Shown: positions 46,601 through 51,019, counted from the first letter of the stretch. The stretch: DNA of 54,887 nt from a bacterium (GCA_023139775.1 JAGLMY010000014.1:1-54887), one strand, 5' to 3'. Notes: generated from the letters alone by a model not told the origin. Program-made: numbers and translations.

Positions 46601-49600
46601 TTAATTCCTGCAACAGGTTCCAGGCACGGGTTATGGTGGTTTCTTCGCGTCCAATTTCCTGTCCCAGGCTATTGTAAATAATGTTCTGTACTTGGGTCTG
46701 GATCTGGGTTTTGCCAAGTTCCGGGTCTACAGTAATCTGCGTTTCTTTGTACGATATGAGATTACCCATACTGTTATAAACCATGGCCTGGCGAACCAGG
46801 GTTTGCTTGCTTTCAGGCTGGTCTGAGCGGAATACTGTCTCCTGATATCCCAGCATTTGGCCCCGGGCATTGTAGAGAATATTGGTACGCCTGGTTATGG
46901 TCTCTAAATAATATTCAGGCGCGCTGGGAGCACTTTTTCGAATCACTCTTTCCGTGAAACCGGTCAAATTAGCCATGGGATCATAACGCAAATCCTGCAT
47001 CCACACTTCAGTCAAAAGATCCGGGGTTAGCGTGGAAGTACGGGTTTCGTGGTAGGACCTGACTTTATGCGCTTCAGCATAAGCAATGTGGTCGCGCACA
47101 TAAGTTTCAATCTTATCCAGCTGACGGCCCTGTTCATCTTGACCATAGGTGTGGACAGTATCAGTGTACCCGATCACCCGGCCCAGAGCGTCGAACTGAG
47201 CGTGGTTGCGCACTGTATGCATTGTCAAATCCATGACCACTTTAATTACTGTGGCTTGGCCGTCCTGCAAAGAAATTTGAATCTCACCTTCGGGTGTAGA
47301 AATGATCACACTCTCACCAGCGAGGAGTCGGGATTGTTGTTCTTCATCGATTTGATCCCATGTCCATTCCTTTGGCAATTCATCAGGATTTGACCCAAAG
47401 CTCAGTAATTTCATGCCAGTCAGCAGGCCGGCTGCCAGGTTTTCAATATCAGGCAATTCCTGGATACTCTCACCTTTTAGTTGCGTCAACTCATCTTGCG
47501 TGGCCATCCGGCCCAAGGAATCATAGGTGATATCTTTCACATTTTTTTGGGTAACAAGATCCGGGGTGCGTGAATCTTGGGCGGTTTCTTTGTAGCCCAA
47601 GAGCTGGCCATAGCGGTTATAGCCCAGGCCTGAGCGCTCTACCCGGGTCTTGTTTCCTTGCCCCAGCCAATCGCCTAATAGGGGATTATAAGTAATACTC
47701 TCTAATACTTCGGACTTGACTTGATTGGCCGGCGTAAAGGATTTGGCCTGCCAAATGGTGCGCAGGTGTTCATCATTACCCTGGGTCTGGCAAGATTCCT
47801 CGAAATACACCATGCGGCCCAGTACATCATACTGCATGCTTGAGCGCTGACTGTTTTCAGACAGGTTCAGAGTCATAGACACTAAATGGTTGCCAACATC
47901 CAATTGAAGCAGGGCTTGCTCCTGCCAGGCAACAGCTTGCCCAGCCAGAAGCGCTGTCTGCTGCTCAGCGCTCAACTGCTCCCAGGAAATTCCCATTCCC
48001 AGGTTATTCACAATTTCCGCCAGCTGAGATTGTTGTTCGTCGGCATTCAAATCAGGCCAATTTTCCGGCAAAGTGTATTCACCCTGACTGCTGCGATGAG
48101 TCAGGGTTTGAGAAGAAACCAATTGGCCCTGACCATTGTAGAGCAGGCCGGTTACTGTACGCAGGCTCACGCTGCCGGTCAAGCCTTGCTCCAATTCAAC
48201 ATAAGCAATTAATTGGCCGCGGCTGTTAAAGCATGCTTGGCTGCGCTCGCGGATCATGATCCCGGCCGGTGTGGCTTCGTCAAACACTTCTTCAATATAC
48301 CCGATGGTCTGTCCCCGGGCATTGCGCACTATATCATGGCGCGTAGTGATGATGGTGTGATCCAAGCCGGCTGCCAGGCTGCGGCGGATTTCCTGCCTGG
48401 AAAACGGCTGGATATCTCTCACCTCCAGGCGTTCTTCTAAATCCACCCAAATACCAAAAGGATCTGTACCCAAGGTAGTGGTAATTTGGGTATACTGTTG
48501 CACTGCATTGGAAACCAGTATCACATTCGCGTACTTTTTTTTGGTCTCAACCAAAACCTGCTGGTTGTCCCGGGTTTGCCCTGCAGTGCGAATGACCTCT
48601 TCTCCTCCGCAGACTTCCTGAAAACGATCATATCTCCTGCCCTTTACTTCAGTTGAAATGAGCACACCCGGATGATCACTTCCTCTGCTCTCCTGCTGAT
48701 AACCGCTCAACCTTCCAAAGGGATCGTAAACTCCATTGTGCCAGTGGGTCTCTATAACCACCTGGTTTAAATCCGTGACCACTTCGTGATAGGAAATACG
48801 CTGATGATACTGATTGTAAACTGCGTCTACTTGCTCGCAACGCGACTCATTGCCGGCGCTGTCGGAAAATGTTTCTTCGACGCTGAGCAACCGGCCCAGG
48901 ACATCATACTCAGCCTTACGCCACTGATGCTTGGCCACGACATTGTCTGCGTATTGCCAGGTCTCTTGGTACTCAATCAAGCGGTCATAAGAATCATACT
49001 CGGCCCCTTCCCAAATACGGCTCACGACTGATTTATCCGGACTAATCACTTCCTCCTGATAGCTGGTAATATTGCCGAAACCATCATACCGGGCAGCCTG
49101 CCAATGACGCGTGGACTTTTGGCCATAGACATCCGTCATTTCCTCCTGAAAGGCGGTCACTAGGCCGAATTTATTGTAGGCAGCCAACCCCGAAGCCTGC
49201 AAATCCGCTTGCCAATTAACACTGGTTTCATTTCCAAATTGATCCTGACGTATCTCCTGATAACCAGCCAAATGATCTACACCATCATAGGCGGCGTTGA
49301 ACCACTGACGTTCAGAACGATTGCCCAGAATATCAATCTTGATTTCGTGATACTCCTGGAGACGATTGTATTGATCATAGCCGCAATTTTGCCAATACCG
49401 CCGGCTTTGATTGCCAAAAGGATCCGTATTGATTTCACAAAATGAAATGAGCTGATCATAGCGGTTCAATTCCACCTCACCCCAACTCCGGCTGCGCTGA
49501 TACCCAAAAGCATCTATCGTATGTTCTGTGTAAGCAAGCAACCGTCCGAATTGGTCGTACGCCGCCTTTTCCCGGCAGAGAGAGGATTTCAGCCCATGGA

Positions 49601-50996
49601 CATCGGTGTTATGATCCTGATAGCTCAGGATATCTCCCACTTGGTTGTAGGTGATGGCACAACGTTCAGTACGGCTTGTCTTGCCAAAGGCATTCACTCT
49701 GGTCTCTTGAAATCCCAGCAAGCGATGCTTATGACTGTACTGCGCCTGGTCAAATATGACGCTGGTACAAGTACCGTCAATATGTGTTGTTTCCTCCTGG
49801 GAGTGCAGCAAGCGGCCATACTTATCATAGCGTCCTTGGCTCCAGGCAACCTGTTTTTCCCGGCCTAATGCGTCCCTATGTTTTTCCAGGTAACTCAGCA
49901 ATTGGCCGTATTGATCATAGCTTCCCTGTTGCCATTCCCTCACAGACTGATTTCCAAGCGCATCTGTGATTCTTTCGGTGTACGCTGTTAATAAATACTC
50001 TGTGGCAATTTGTGCTTCCCCGCGTTTTTCTTTGGCCTTGCTGTAAGCAGGATTCTTAATATACCGGGCACCCAACCAATGCCGCTGCGTGCGATTCTGT
50101 TGGGCGCCAATCACTGTCTCTTGATATTCCTGCAGTTGTTTATTCTCATCGTAGCGGGCTCCATACCAATGCTTAACATTTTTATTGCCCCGTTCATTGG
50201 TAAAGATCTCATCATACTGGACCAATAATTTCCCCTCGTACCGGCCGTTGGACCATTCTGACTTGGTCTTGTTCCCAAAGGCATCCGTGCTCTCCTGCAC
50301 ATAACTGGTTACCAATTTATTGGCGTTGGTATCATCATTGGCGTAAAAAACCGAGTCTTTGGTATAGGTGGCGCCGGACCACTTGACATGGGTAAGATTG
50401 CCCAGGGAATCCAATGTGTCCGCTTCATAGCTGGTCAGCAACCGCTTGCTATTGTATTCCAGGTTATAGGTATTTTTAAGAGAGACATTTCCCTGCGGGT
50501 CAATAATTTTTTCATTCTCAATAAGCACTGCCAAGCCGTCTTGAAACCAGATGCATTTGCCGTCGTCATATTGGACATAGTTGAATTTGGCATTCTGGCC
50601 TGTGATGGCAAATATCTTCTGCTTGGCCATTTGCAGGGAGCGTTCCATTTGCTTCACGCTTTGTTGTTGCTCCAACACTCCCTGCTCGATGTTCTGTCTG
50701 TTTTTGCCGGTCAGTTTCCCTTGCTGGTACGACAAAGATTCTTCTTTGCGGTTTTGATAGTCAACTATTGCCTGCTGCTTTTCCATTTGTTCTTTGATAT
50801 AGACCGGACTGAAATATCCGGTCTTTTTGCGATCTTGAAAAGCCCGCACCTTGACATTAGCAGACGATTTGACATAGGCCGCAATCGCTTCTGTTGCCGG
50901 CGCCACAGTTCCGGTATAACCCATCACAGCGGATAGTACCATGGCCATACTTTTACGCAGAAAACGCCTGGTTGGTTGTGTTAGTTTTATTCGCAT
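22626..50996 (-). CDS. Giant secreted YD/RHS-like repeat protein with toxin-like C-terminus
   Basis: One uninterrupted frame of about 9,456 aa. The start is the ATG at 50996 (AAGGGGGG 4 bases upstream); an in-frame ATG at 51017 has no binding site. Order: signal peptide (1-40, ending APATEAIAA); Gln/Lys coiled coil (60-140); YD-like repeats (about 141-2885), at first exactly 30 aa long with the pattern Y-[DN]-x3-[GR]-x-L-x2-Y-x-E; helical insert (2890-3015); coiled-coil insert (3190-3880); more YD-like repeats to about 6340; helical block (6345-6665); last repeats; hydrophobic block (6960-7200); beta-rich block (7370-8560); C-terminal modules with GEGVYAW (about 8890), HEGRHR (9060), VAHG (His9331) and AACKTG (Cys9377). 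YD repeats of RHS and Tc toxins form hollow shells around a C-terminal effector; a similar role here is inferred. A receiver gene lies 24 bases upstream, under a shared sigma-54 promoter. Confidence 0.9.
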   Translation of the reverse strand: MRIKLTQPTRRFLRKSMAMVLSAVMGYTGTVAPATEAIAAYVKSSANVKVRAFQDRKKTGYFSPVYIKEQMEKQQAIVDYQNRKEESLSYQQGKLTGKNRQNIEQGVLEQQQSVKQMERSLQMAKQKIFAITGQNAKFNYVQYDDGKCIWFQDGLAVLIENEKIIDPQGNVSLKNTYNLEYNSKRLLTSYEADTLDSLGNLTHVKWSGATYTKDSVFYANDDTNANKLVTSYVQESTDAFGNKTKSEWSNGRYEGKLLVQYDEIFTNERGNKNVKHWYGARYDENKQLQEYQETVIGAQQNRTQRHWLGARYIKNPAYSKAKEKRGEAQIATEYLLTAYTERITDALGNQSVREWQQGSYDQYGQLLSYLEKHRDALGREKQVAWSQGRYDKYGRLLHSQEETTHIDGTCTSVIFDQAQYSHKHRLLGFQETRVNAFGKTSRTERCAITYNQVGDILSYQDHNTDVHGLKSSLCREKAAYDQFGRLLAYTEHTIDAFGYQRSRSWGEVELNRYDQLISFCEINTDPFGNQSRRYWQNCGYDQYNRLQEYHEIKIDILGNRSERQWFNAAYDGVDHLAGYQEIRQDQFGNETSVNWQADLQASGLAAYNKFGLVTAFQEEMTDVYGQKSTRHWQAARYDGFGNITSYQEEVISPDKSVVSRIWEGAEYDSYDRLIEYQETWQYADNVVAKHQWRKAEYDVLGRLLSVEETFSDSAGNESRCEQVDAVYNQYHQRISYHEVVTDLNQVVIETHWHNGVYDPFGRLSGYQQESRGSDHPGVLISTEVKGRRYDRFQEVCGGEEVIRTAGQTRDNQQVLVETKKKYANVILVSNAVQQYTQITTTLGTDPFGIWVDLEERLEVRDIQPFSRQEIRRSLAAGLDHTIITTRHDIVRNARGQTIGYIEEVFDEATPAGIMIRERSQACFNSRGQLIAYVELEQGLTGSVSLRTVTGLLYNGQGQLVSSQTLTHRSSQGEYTLPENWPDLNADEQQSQLAEIVNNLGMGISWEQLSAEQQTALLAGQAVAWQEQALLQLDVGNHLVSMTLNLSENSQRSSMQYDVLGRMVYFEESCQTQGNDEHLRTIWQAKSFTPANQVKSEVLESITYNPLLGDWLGQGNKTRVERSGLGYNRYGQLLGYKETAQDSRTPDLVTQKNVKDITYDSLGRMATQDELTQLKGESIQELPDIENLAAGLLTGMKLLSFGSNPDELPKEWTWDQIDEEQQSRLLAGESVIISTPEGEIQISLQDGQATVIKVVMDLTMHTVRNHAQFDALGRVIGYTDTVHTYGQDEQGRQLDKIETYVRDHIAYAEAHKVRSYHETRTSTLTPDLLTEVWMQDLRYDPMANLTGFTERVIRKSAPSAPEYYLETITRRTNILYNARGQMLGYQETVFRSDQPESKQTLVRQAMVYNSMGNLISYKETQITVDPELGKTQIQTQVQNIIYNSLGQEIGREETTITRAWNLLQELILEQVRKTQISDVLYNGLNQKIFSMEKHETEGNAAVTTVIFGRATYNLLGQLEGFRQITRNQAEKDSGNLNHTQRLERTQTGYNTLGQVTETTEIINSSDAPAKTVTEHTSEITYTPAGLKYSYSKQIREISTGSLPLDITTLITRKATTYCNGLATAYEEETLKRGTWTNPDNGEIEVLAEFTNVKRKDIVCSAGRQVLAYHEDNSGNGIAGGSKTVDWQGAYDLQGRNTQSQEIVDDGVMVSTTTREVAEFDELGRALSESQSVNSRSHVLDAEQKPLQNITTKVNRLDLQYDDQGRLLGYQEQSQSSERPGVLNTIQRLYATYDQLGRQNAYQEKIVSVGFDETGSIAPDLFTEKLITRAYTSYNGLSRVLEYEDEILYSDRDVGETITRSDVSYDDVGRVKTYYEKIREQDTQGKELDRVTETWREATEYADARGRLTQYIEKRISSDQPELEKTITWTATDFDQADRVKDYTQQTVVNNIKGAEYSLITTLKRSDIQYDQQNREIKYSQNEYSTDAPDLVIHTDRTLTKYNNFGQVIAFEEKVERYDAQNPRNMRISTQVSRSDIQYNLSGWENSYHEESVSSQAPNLITTTDWSQAVYNRLGQIEQFQQKVRQQGKDEEGNALGVVITTTRTVTEYNDQGQVTAQIEELASSAQSQVTTTETLSDVTYNGRGQRETYNKTITKVSEDGKLFQKTSIEREQTAYDAFGRELSYTENRNSSDAPDVNTEINWIALDFDGLGRVSAYQEDVTRIGRKAAGAEVLQTVVSTLRTNILYQDQGHLLSYQEEVDSTAEGHISRDWQVLHYNLLGQLTGYQETGHKPDRGNYTYLWEASFDEFGQVDSLHENLQTDNGSMDYDQHRAGTTYNNKGQVIGCTETGWTVNQPSYTKIWDASFEEAYTLSGQQQHYQEVFTNDLGVTTEKEWSQAEYNALGQLIRYVERLRETAAGVRDMQIIRTWEAHYDDAYNMAGQLAHYEETKTTEYYNPQTGELLESIPSRVIWQAGEYIAGLIQEFTEQTIHYLGLPEEYTSTYTRLDMDYDASGHLQAYFETGNGPATGQYEKNWQVLGFDANGREMGYVTNGYSQASGVNNNLMRENIVYDSHGRILAYHEKGIADGKYIDRQWSSEPENYDVLGRILAFTENGWNESGRYEKSQSKIVYNHLSCLKSYVENGWNITEGNYVKIVSNLTYDEKGRRLSYHQVLEQEDQEKITTTDWQVISPQGYNDKGQLLGYTETSTVHDPAGVLQEEVSIEWLADFKDSYTDLGQLLRFISTTQKISPDFGTRTVIQKRSHSRFQADGRLQSYHEAITNKIENEGLTQESTIASIRSGIEYYGQTENSPDEGETWSNQIPPNGSQPPATDELWRHEGMIAAYQELILGTNAEEKPVQHIFQAVNFDQDGRQLGYLEVNADEDLAAGILRRFSEWLSEVQNGFPVALTEEWILQTLEIANLLVFDTLGIIRKIQNWMAENISGFTDEIRNIVTNLLSTISNLLFQTADAFDNLLAELTTNLTLSPFVSFVENLSMAVETRLIASLQTTLPAWTAADTAYAKLHPFDYTVTITQRRDTVYDELNRPIAWQEETRSSAAPDKITISDVNVTYEGKTQRYATYAARLVEGEKITHLYRNDYAYNPLDQAVAYKETVFEGDILEINGVETDWRTLAIADRSRLINNLVDEVQEVKELVTINCYENVTYNAIQQMTGYDLTTHRRGFTFQAFSEAAIMAESLTQQQEMIEKQEEVVAEQQALFQQAQDAWQAAYSNLAVPYFGSDLPDRNDPAAVMQEITLRLQAKFVDEATQENNVDAAREALDAAFQFLNDKTSALVEAVNALAIVENQWRQAIHQQDQLITDIKNWAGTDYANLHTAIDNLKTYYQVYASADYAQAAADLESIRSTITNVLGNWDAGNVGAPWPDTLGIGMDSIDAFLTEESSVQTLMQQALDLKDALALFCDSCQTIAENIDQQIGWLDGGQPALAGGLCDQFDQALVAKGIAKNEYNTAVGIRNAAQGEADSLLAKLNNLNNAWTSISGQLDDEVDVVKSLVNAFETESQNVADNLCDISYADWVGPNGTYSYSGATMRRYDVTSTVMSQYDDTPAWGIHYTWLVFPNCPNQSELDHTHHDFSTYYYSESYVVKPKSIFNGKPSEFDKRNIVEPIIQDYRDAKSALDREVQDKYDPLKDKVHTLLELTTNEINALAGLLADDYKIQVQALYTTKEQQKYQAYVDQLNTIPPLQTVVDQKFNEWQSAISVHLAAKTALDVAITVCQDAYDSLNLITSLKDRALANYEGDLGIAVTGTELLDTANTETTAKDRYLQARIEHDDAYNQVHGVSGKKPLYDQAVTDLLNAGQDRQAGQDILETMVSVQKGIQAAQADLQIEIEMLRQINQDSQELSIRISEELFGNAFLLDGQGFNLTAQQAQTLSQGKAINLGEDYDLARLSQQAEIKVNAGQNLTASRRNITYEKRGLLDRYQEISFTGTQVRVKAKTGDDWQVIEWLDLAEEQKQEVLQQEPEALMVEILGSGSLKITEAQNHAHDARGRMTGNQVIVHETRYQDTEKVKRTYTVTTKDMDYDNQGNMSKYIRTKAEGIRTIVESTLQALQYDEFDRLIESHLLIEETVGHVDTSKEIHTTGMKYNHLDQMTGFVRETCENAKWIFEKTLSAMRYNLQNQVEFSDMLILETRESEGLTAGDFAVMADRAAAQEAFGEQGKVTRVITRDMQYDARGQAISLFRTIIDNEKRTEEDVREMVYNGERLIHSKSKVQETGFPAANGETHLYYRSYEIEIDNLEYDQSEQVTRQRKLTRDGNKVTTEDLTMEYEDPEGRMTYAFNSISEKYGDLPVHQYTVETTIHSYNDENQVARQTRIIVDGRKQITESNQDTLATTVFAYYAGRRQRREIQVIEASLGNPPDANPYTKVYKLTEENMVYDSLGQLLYCRRIRETHDQGTTNYVQEETTYTYNTRGQLRESAMVRTSHSGDIAEGKTNTMVTRIPLSGYDDSNQMERFSNIIFQGDTLGYRGEERRWQELSEADKDNLTHGRFKETLNKSVAVNSMGQVKYDDHGRLQDWIGTMRVLGPVTTALGELLEATFAGKSFGPEGAAEQIIRQNKIEAFDRTLGLGTILVANGGASMEIAAKALSDNEKIGLIDLAGLNLDATDQVVLNGSEYNLTACSIRLPIDATSVTVRKDTQYNTLGQVSDYKEFTFAGKGLVLNGKYTVWDALSESRQQELIGIWELAGQEEWIEMDAAYADDLPNNFVTLVHMQNIRYSGQGDRETWKQTEQELQLYLKDSLRPDSETGNIRLAVNRNSGTERLETALRDINGEKKEIGIHQINTSSNGLETEEWIFFKYDDKGRASELLKLRWRANEEQWVAEYTEVLDYKQVSNRDVFGMIATTTGFDVSLTQGLLDSSLSQADFQGFANALFDRPDFREAGQTLAYQESTNARVETDLMEFRYELDGTNPRTSQTIRIHTDAKNISTVEDTYYYYAYKGDSKPTYTRSIKANQPAYSVETYLENPDDADSERKRIAYNPPTTLVGAENRPVQSIEDASLLYDSRGILKSSDVIRLDVGGVMTRELTKFTYDYGRVKHSDKKIWQDIGGSFEQPDLTTERPDDVEGLPIDFKVYAGGGQMFREETDYTYTGSEVTHSEIKRTEISGQVVREINDFEYNTSTGELISSVNKVYEGDFYWKQTSRENMQYYAAGTADAGFLESYTETITASATCEGIINHKRTVNNVTQVEYDNLGRLESRHTTVTNYTVIAGQTKSAAYSMTLQAGAIVAGTIYEGYDWMGRMANYTQTITKGSKTTTESIHQVFSQADGRLDGMYRFIHEEGGNLDHTYQRNSQYGYSAGTQLPAREITTTTDNHRTTRENITYLAYNEQQQLEKKRDLINVYDQTDLLYSYNVDTTYTSYNKQGLPDEYTTLTIRGGKKTEQKITASYNEHDQVIGQTSANKEVLAGVSEMDYCREWTEALTNVAYNDLGQQIEFTQTRTERDKQITETCTDLDYNEVGQITHKVSDFVEKDVPANGGEYYRAYTLTMDNHAYNDLGQVLRYSRTMEHKDETDKVVKISTETCLADIQYAAEERVLLTNVEIKEKDHGFILDGTELDYTYTLRTENEYDSATGQVSGYTRTHTRGDKETKEKAVFLTYDRYGRLAYSNVTVHEQDVTKTLPLNKKYSVITAYNDYNLLDQARSYTKISQENQGQHEVIEQASGLTYDLRGNLTHSLVQRDENGTAGTVETENGYNDLDQAITVKRVSIQDDLVTIEQNVGGTKLEYSQDNQMEASSLAYRQIDLATAQTHDFNVLSTDTMGAEVNQYYTVDSSEMTYNSIGQLIEYLRVTTDANKTTTEETLEDCDYDSAGQLVYSKTEWTESGNSTYGNLDHTYIVTMENMVYNSQGKMEDYQQTTEDASKTTIEMVSGMLYDQGRLVHKYSEITEQGDVGTGALNHTYTLDTTNTEFDNYGRIRAYTQTTLDAGRTLVETVSDQQYDSQNRLQQYVKDTLDGGKLIHEETLTDIQYEELGRIQQINMSRSIKDQKTKGSELSLYSETLTENLLFDQLGRVTEYRLTTDEYTKTHPSTGPPTNKTKTVVEHATSVAYNDLHQITETQTSYTETSTQPSETIQPEECPQAVEINGLGKTYSVTTINRKFTFLGKVAQMTRTTTHGNHVIEEYSLVDQTYDDYNRVQAFSNRITESGGNLDSQYTLIHSIDEFNELDQILRETKVIAKQDITITETSLLDNEYDTSNRLIWSKKQITETGGLFNLNHVYKQVTEVKEYNSLGQARQREIKKYDDNGAINKITTVNQNSMVYNSLGQLFSYNQTLHDTDWTQGALDTKFIINRAWTLYNSLGQPESYYEYHRKDAGQAESYADLNPTEYTLYQAVGGQPVVNVSIQDVLSSPDMPGLAGKRIYEILYNLLEPAIADALADEGYTGISLADALLDVMSALLGYFSENSITFSGIDNEEIPLRYLTPADILYLLIGDSWGAYETAVVADEQVLDIFTLTITGLASIDAEVRDTVGTGGRILLNLTLQDVLTEILKQAFLNFPGKPAALDEAAAQNLAAGLLAGDTFLDSLGNNLLDLTLQEIYDLHLANTDYATEDEVSPVMISFGTLIQKLIFQQPDESDMRVIFSQVFGSTLSGFQDSTNTLNLGVITFGDMLKHVFDPSAADLTTAVSNRLLAIFSNYAEFVTVWYQVDNIKYDELGRVVRMEEQRKWNQAGGGNLPGLDSGWRNAIAYVTTEKEYVGDSDLIETQAVRATHETGIHSDLGNNPDINLGYIQTDIVYDQYGRELESRSFSSQLAKYEFQWLDPTHFLWWETSSSMGEPEDVITIVGTITYTSTSSFNQLGQPTNVLTEYRRDDGNRTEGMELSQNITYHRNGSRRDAWTYTTVVMSLPKHDNAQWYNYDWQTTLDWMSTWTLENSAGLTFANHLQNQYRAMNRDSNQWTHPSHGLTEYAYDAYGNMDAEGTKDKSDITHVSTQPEGVGMTVFGEILYWTMTLGEIVVSVIGTIFPIFKPFAILINFGSNLVKNYIAGMDFSTSLGLAALNAGVSIVGFGIGEIAANISNAILQVVVQVASSIALSVTNQLIQTAILKGDEGDYGEAALRGLLYGAAGALMQSNIGMVTKMILVTAINVGAAMASGVKDGRQLLLVAAISIGMVAFTESNPATGPPRESNNTQLPTWQDITRIFVSALVAMALATLLEEMGLGFTGQLAAALVMQVALKITSTIVKDVNTSQSTMAQQRQTLAQLNQISQAFNAGLKQGLSMNIKKHHEINIFIYKTGKGAKPVEQQIKEQKEAMEEAAEGQMYFEQFVLEAVVDYSSAVMDLTMDIFAYGYDLFQNVFADNTPNVLDNQDNQNLIMASASGNLNMRITARGEAQAGEGGALLFSEKENREKLSSAQRNAIIESLITAKSELDTLSKAEINEMGNFLTKQGIDFDAVINAEVNGQEMALFFKDDILVAAGMLGAGGQKEIRTFNFRFGEDGKVLVAAGKIFRHIDGKYREVGSFRYAAKNSKEYQQAMSRTEEIIQNSAALEKIKSADAIYTEKDTVGKMTRQVYLKVDDQGNALALASEHRTNDGQMQLLTYEYDNLEEGVLAKGRIFEMNDGSYGEKAAGQFSIQNIQGLAQLSGVGQQVVQALQAGGMSRVVYQAQMEMGASREVSMNKETGQLEYVYEKKNGKQRLVMFAENAGAALRDRPDIAGVQVVNFNDLGKDEQTQILASLPVMDKRDPAALTAKLVRMQENLMQAKLQKFAEAQGFKLEVEDSQIFMQLPGNKNLQVLRLGEDKGENLVIEGRLVMQDEDGMKAIGAEVFLAGADSKFAGELLCATELDTGKLPGGSTLMATVNEKETQVVVLNANQQVIAGTQHTVASQVLNQAVYNLKSQSKQGNGSLPGYLNTGLASIAALANQAGSAITGLIDEVINVRVVEEHKLDDGSVLKGKISLNQDGSIQEIAPGTIKQVSFAENQVSEDGKLWKAQLFEWDGEQFILIEGVRVEQKVGNYEVLGESGVDVYMIVSPEGQEFVVGVNWGSLSEGVQIKEMTSGLILEKKGGSFKLAGNQKGTIQYDDQQITIDLNAKGQMQQPAGIKVFLDGKERNFKLLALEANLASGGWQLKGQVILKDREKLNVAQAAVWLSREPTAGATQQKGSAKAGYEPATQAHMYQKQDGDYVFFGGKVGMVINTEIQEDQSQMMKNHQVAFGKGSHLTITGKTGLPALKIKVFVGQLRNTRNGWQWGSGTIYQRGQEIKLAAGKNGEFKVKQIKGEGFKAVIHELSMLANLLVTLKKGITIDLSIDYKNGKADLVDGRYHGNFVTGNRNIQLHGKDAIAEVENLSLLVKDNSVAVNFIQFGIYEGETLMLGEMGLRQNGCQKSISIIFNENGSIADLTLPTGIMTKSQDGTLMVWVYDGQGKYPAVIINDKGVYDQYGFEKLPTIISEKTNSGRVETRSGEKYTLELPTEESAGLIEMLKQDGRVLMGQDGVYAHPGDMGFEKQMLESLGPLKDMQGNSWPAIKQIPVGGPNSTYTKAETFYPVGSVKDHTGDALASGLKVASYSILRLQDAIIGSVGSEIVSEKNEGAWVDTWGGEYHKHEREMLKNQYILGTEIANAHDPIKIATWEERAATALTGGLAGFVLFIPTLTGLTQPSEQWGKGAGRTVLKNLKTTGEGFVHMFTQLPGNLMNDPASGLADTGLAVLVVVGITRGVKGIVDGIKIRSLPPDIQMNIAKMQPGVRIKLGLKTLTLTKSMIKTAQAQVLKGTGLKAGEFSLAREKVRVELIRDAIKQKYAHLTEAQVKSIARHVVKLSKGKSYIQIMKEGRNLGLNKQQVSMVRHIFKDYVRTGKAPYQLALIRAKNTAADQYNQAVSRTIEPAGNRVFRHTITADMPQASAARVMHEGALNLSKGHKAQYGEGVYAWEAGAKKVGKYIDFKVDPTTAAEKIVTKNGQTFYRLVPRHGKQLKIDIFDSNFTPAELSLGRKLAGIKSIDPVNYKVGETMPNGRLAGDGPGAQINLNLTKAMKSSLEIPENCKMVKQADSYVVYRTSENNLRIRFKADKAVTLGEATSGRNYTTETLAGVNEAGKVFVHEGRHRAIGAAQGDAISKANGGVPERPGYLDFEYSPEIVKEKGVSVKDLKIDYTKPDIHDPAIADKIWEDKFMPKTVNPQERILPQNQPLQRRPSQIDALPKIKHNHAKITRGPPKETGSKENGKSLRDQPESKTKGQTDLGEEGSPIQTLKSEIQKLELKVRLTRSQAENLPAGPAKQRLLQKTGEYQARALEAQRQLNKLENTTLSHQPQVQSQTVSAAQNQGPRILNGEPSDQLVMRSAQAMGTKTGYKVESIHAANLRGVEEVTLVAHGVWPSGQSAAQWVRLKGLGNVNPEVLARILVEDLHWTGGTLRLAACKTGLKSVSFKSFGDQLAIELAKRLNQPTVVITPKGNINMVLSDSFGLPRVMSVENNQIYPLGLKYWEYSIADKNGLIKP
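22640..24430 (-). other. C-terminal effector-like modules of the giant protein
   Basis: The last 600 residues differ in style from the repeats. First is RVMHEGALNLSKGHKAQYGEGVYAW (split here at Gly; residues 8865-8892), which recalls ADP-ribosyltransferase-like toxin folds of the HYD1 type. Next is VFVHEGRHRAIGAAQG (His9060), like the ParB/sulfiredoxin-type domain of polymorphic toxins. A Lys/Gln-rich helical spacer follows. Last is a domain with VTLVAHGVWPSG (His9331) and RLAACKTG (Cys9377), spaced like the His/Cys pair of caspase-like or C80-type self-cleaving peptidases. All three assignments rest on short motifs, and none is certain. Confidence 0.4.
39345..41435 (-). other. Coiled-coil insertion in the giant gene
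   Basis: About 700 residues (3190-3885) of Glu/Gln/Ala-rich helix (EKQEEVVAEQQALFQQAQDAWQ...) interrupt the YD-like repeats. In the middle is a Tyr/His-rich stretch without that pattern (about 3526-3623, encoded near 40130-40420) whose DNA looks more AT-rich than its surroundings. It may be a stalk or spacer, with a small inserted domain at its tip. Confidence 0.6.
41980..42009. repeat. 30-bp perfect palindrome inside the giant gene
   Basis: The arms TGTAGAGACGCGATT and AATCGCGTCTCTACA meet with no spacer. The sequence is in frame and encodes part of AVETRLIASLQTT. Palindromes of this GTAGAGACG type are usually dispersed intergenic repeats, so an in-frame insertion into the gene is the simplest reading; this is inference. 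Confidence 0.75.
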
Positions 50997-51019
50997 GAGA
51001 CCCCCCTTGGAATCCATAA

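Noticed and set aside
22626-50996. CRISPR-like periodicity suggested by the many repeats in the giant gene.
   Set aside because: The periodicity is at protein level with diverged DNA and no identical spaced repeats; it is a coding repeat, not an array.
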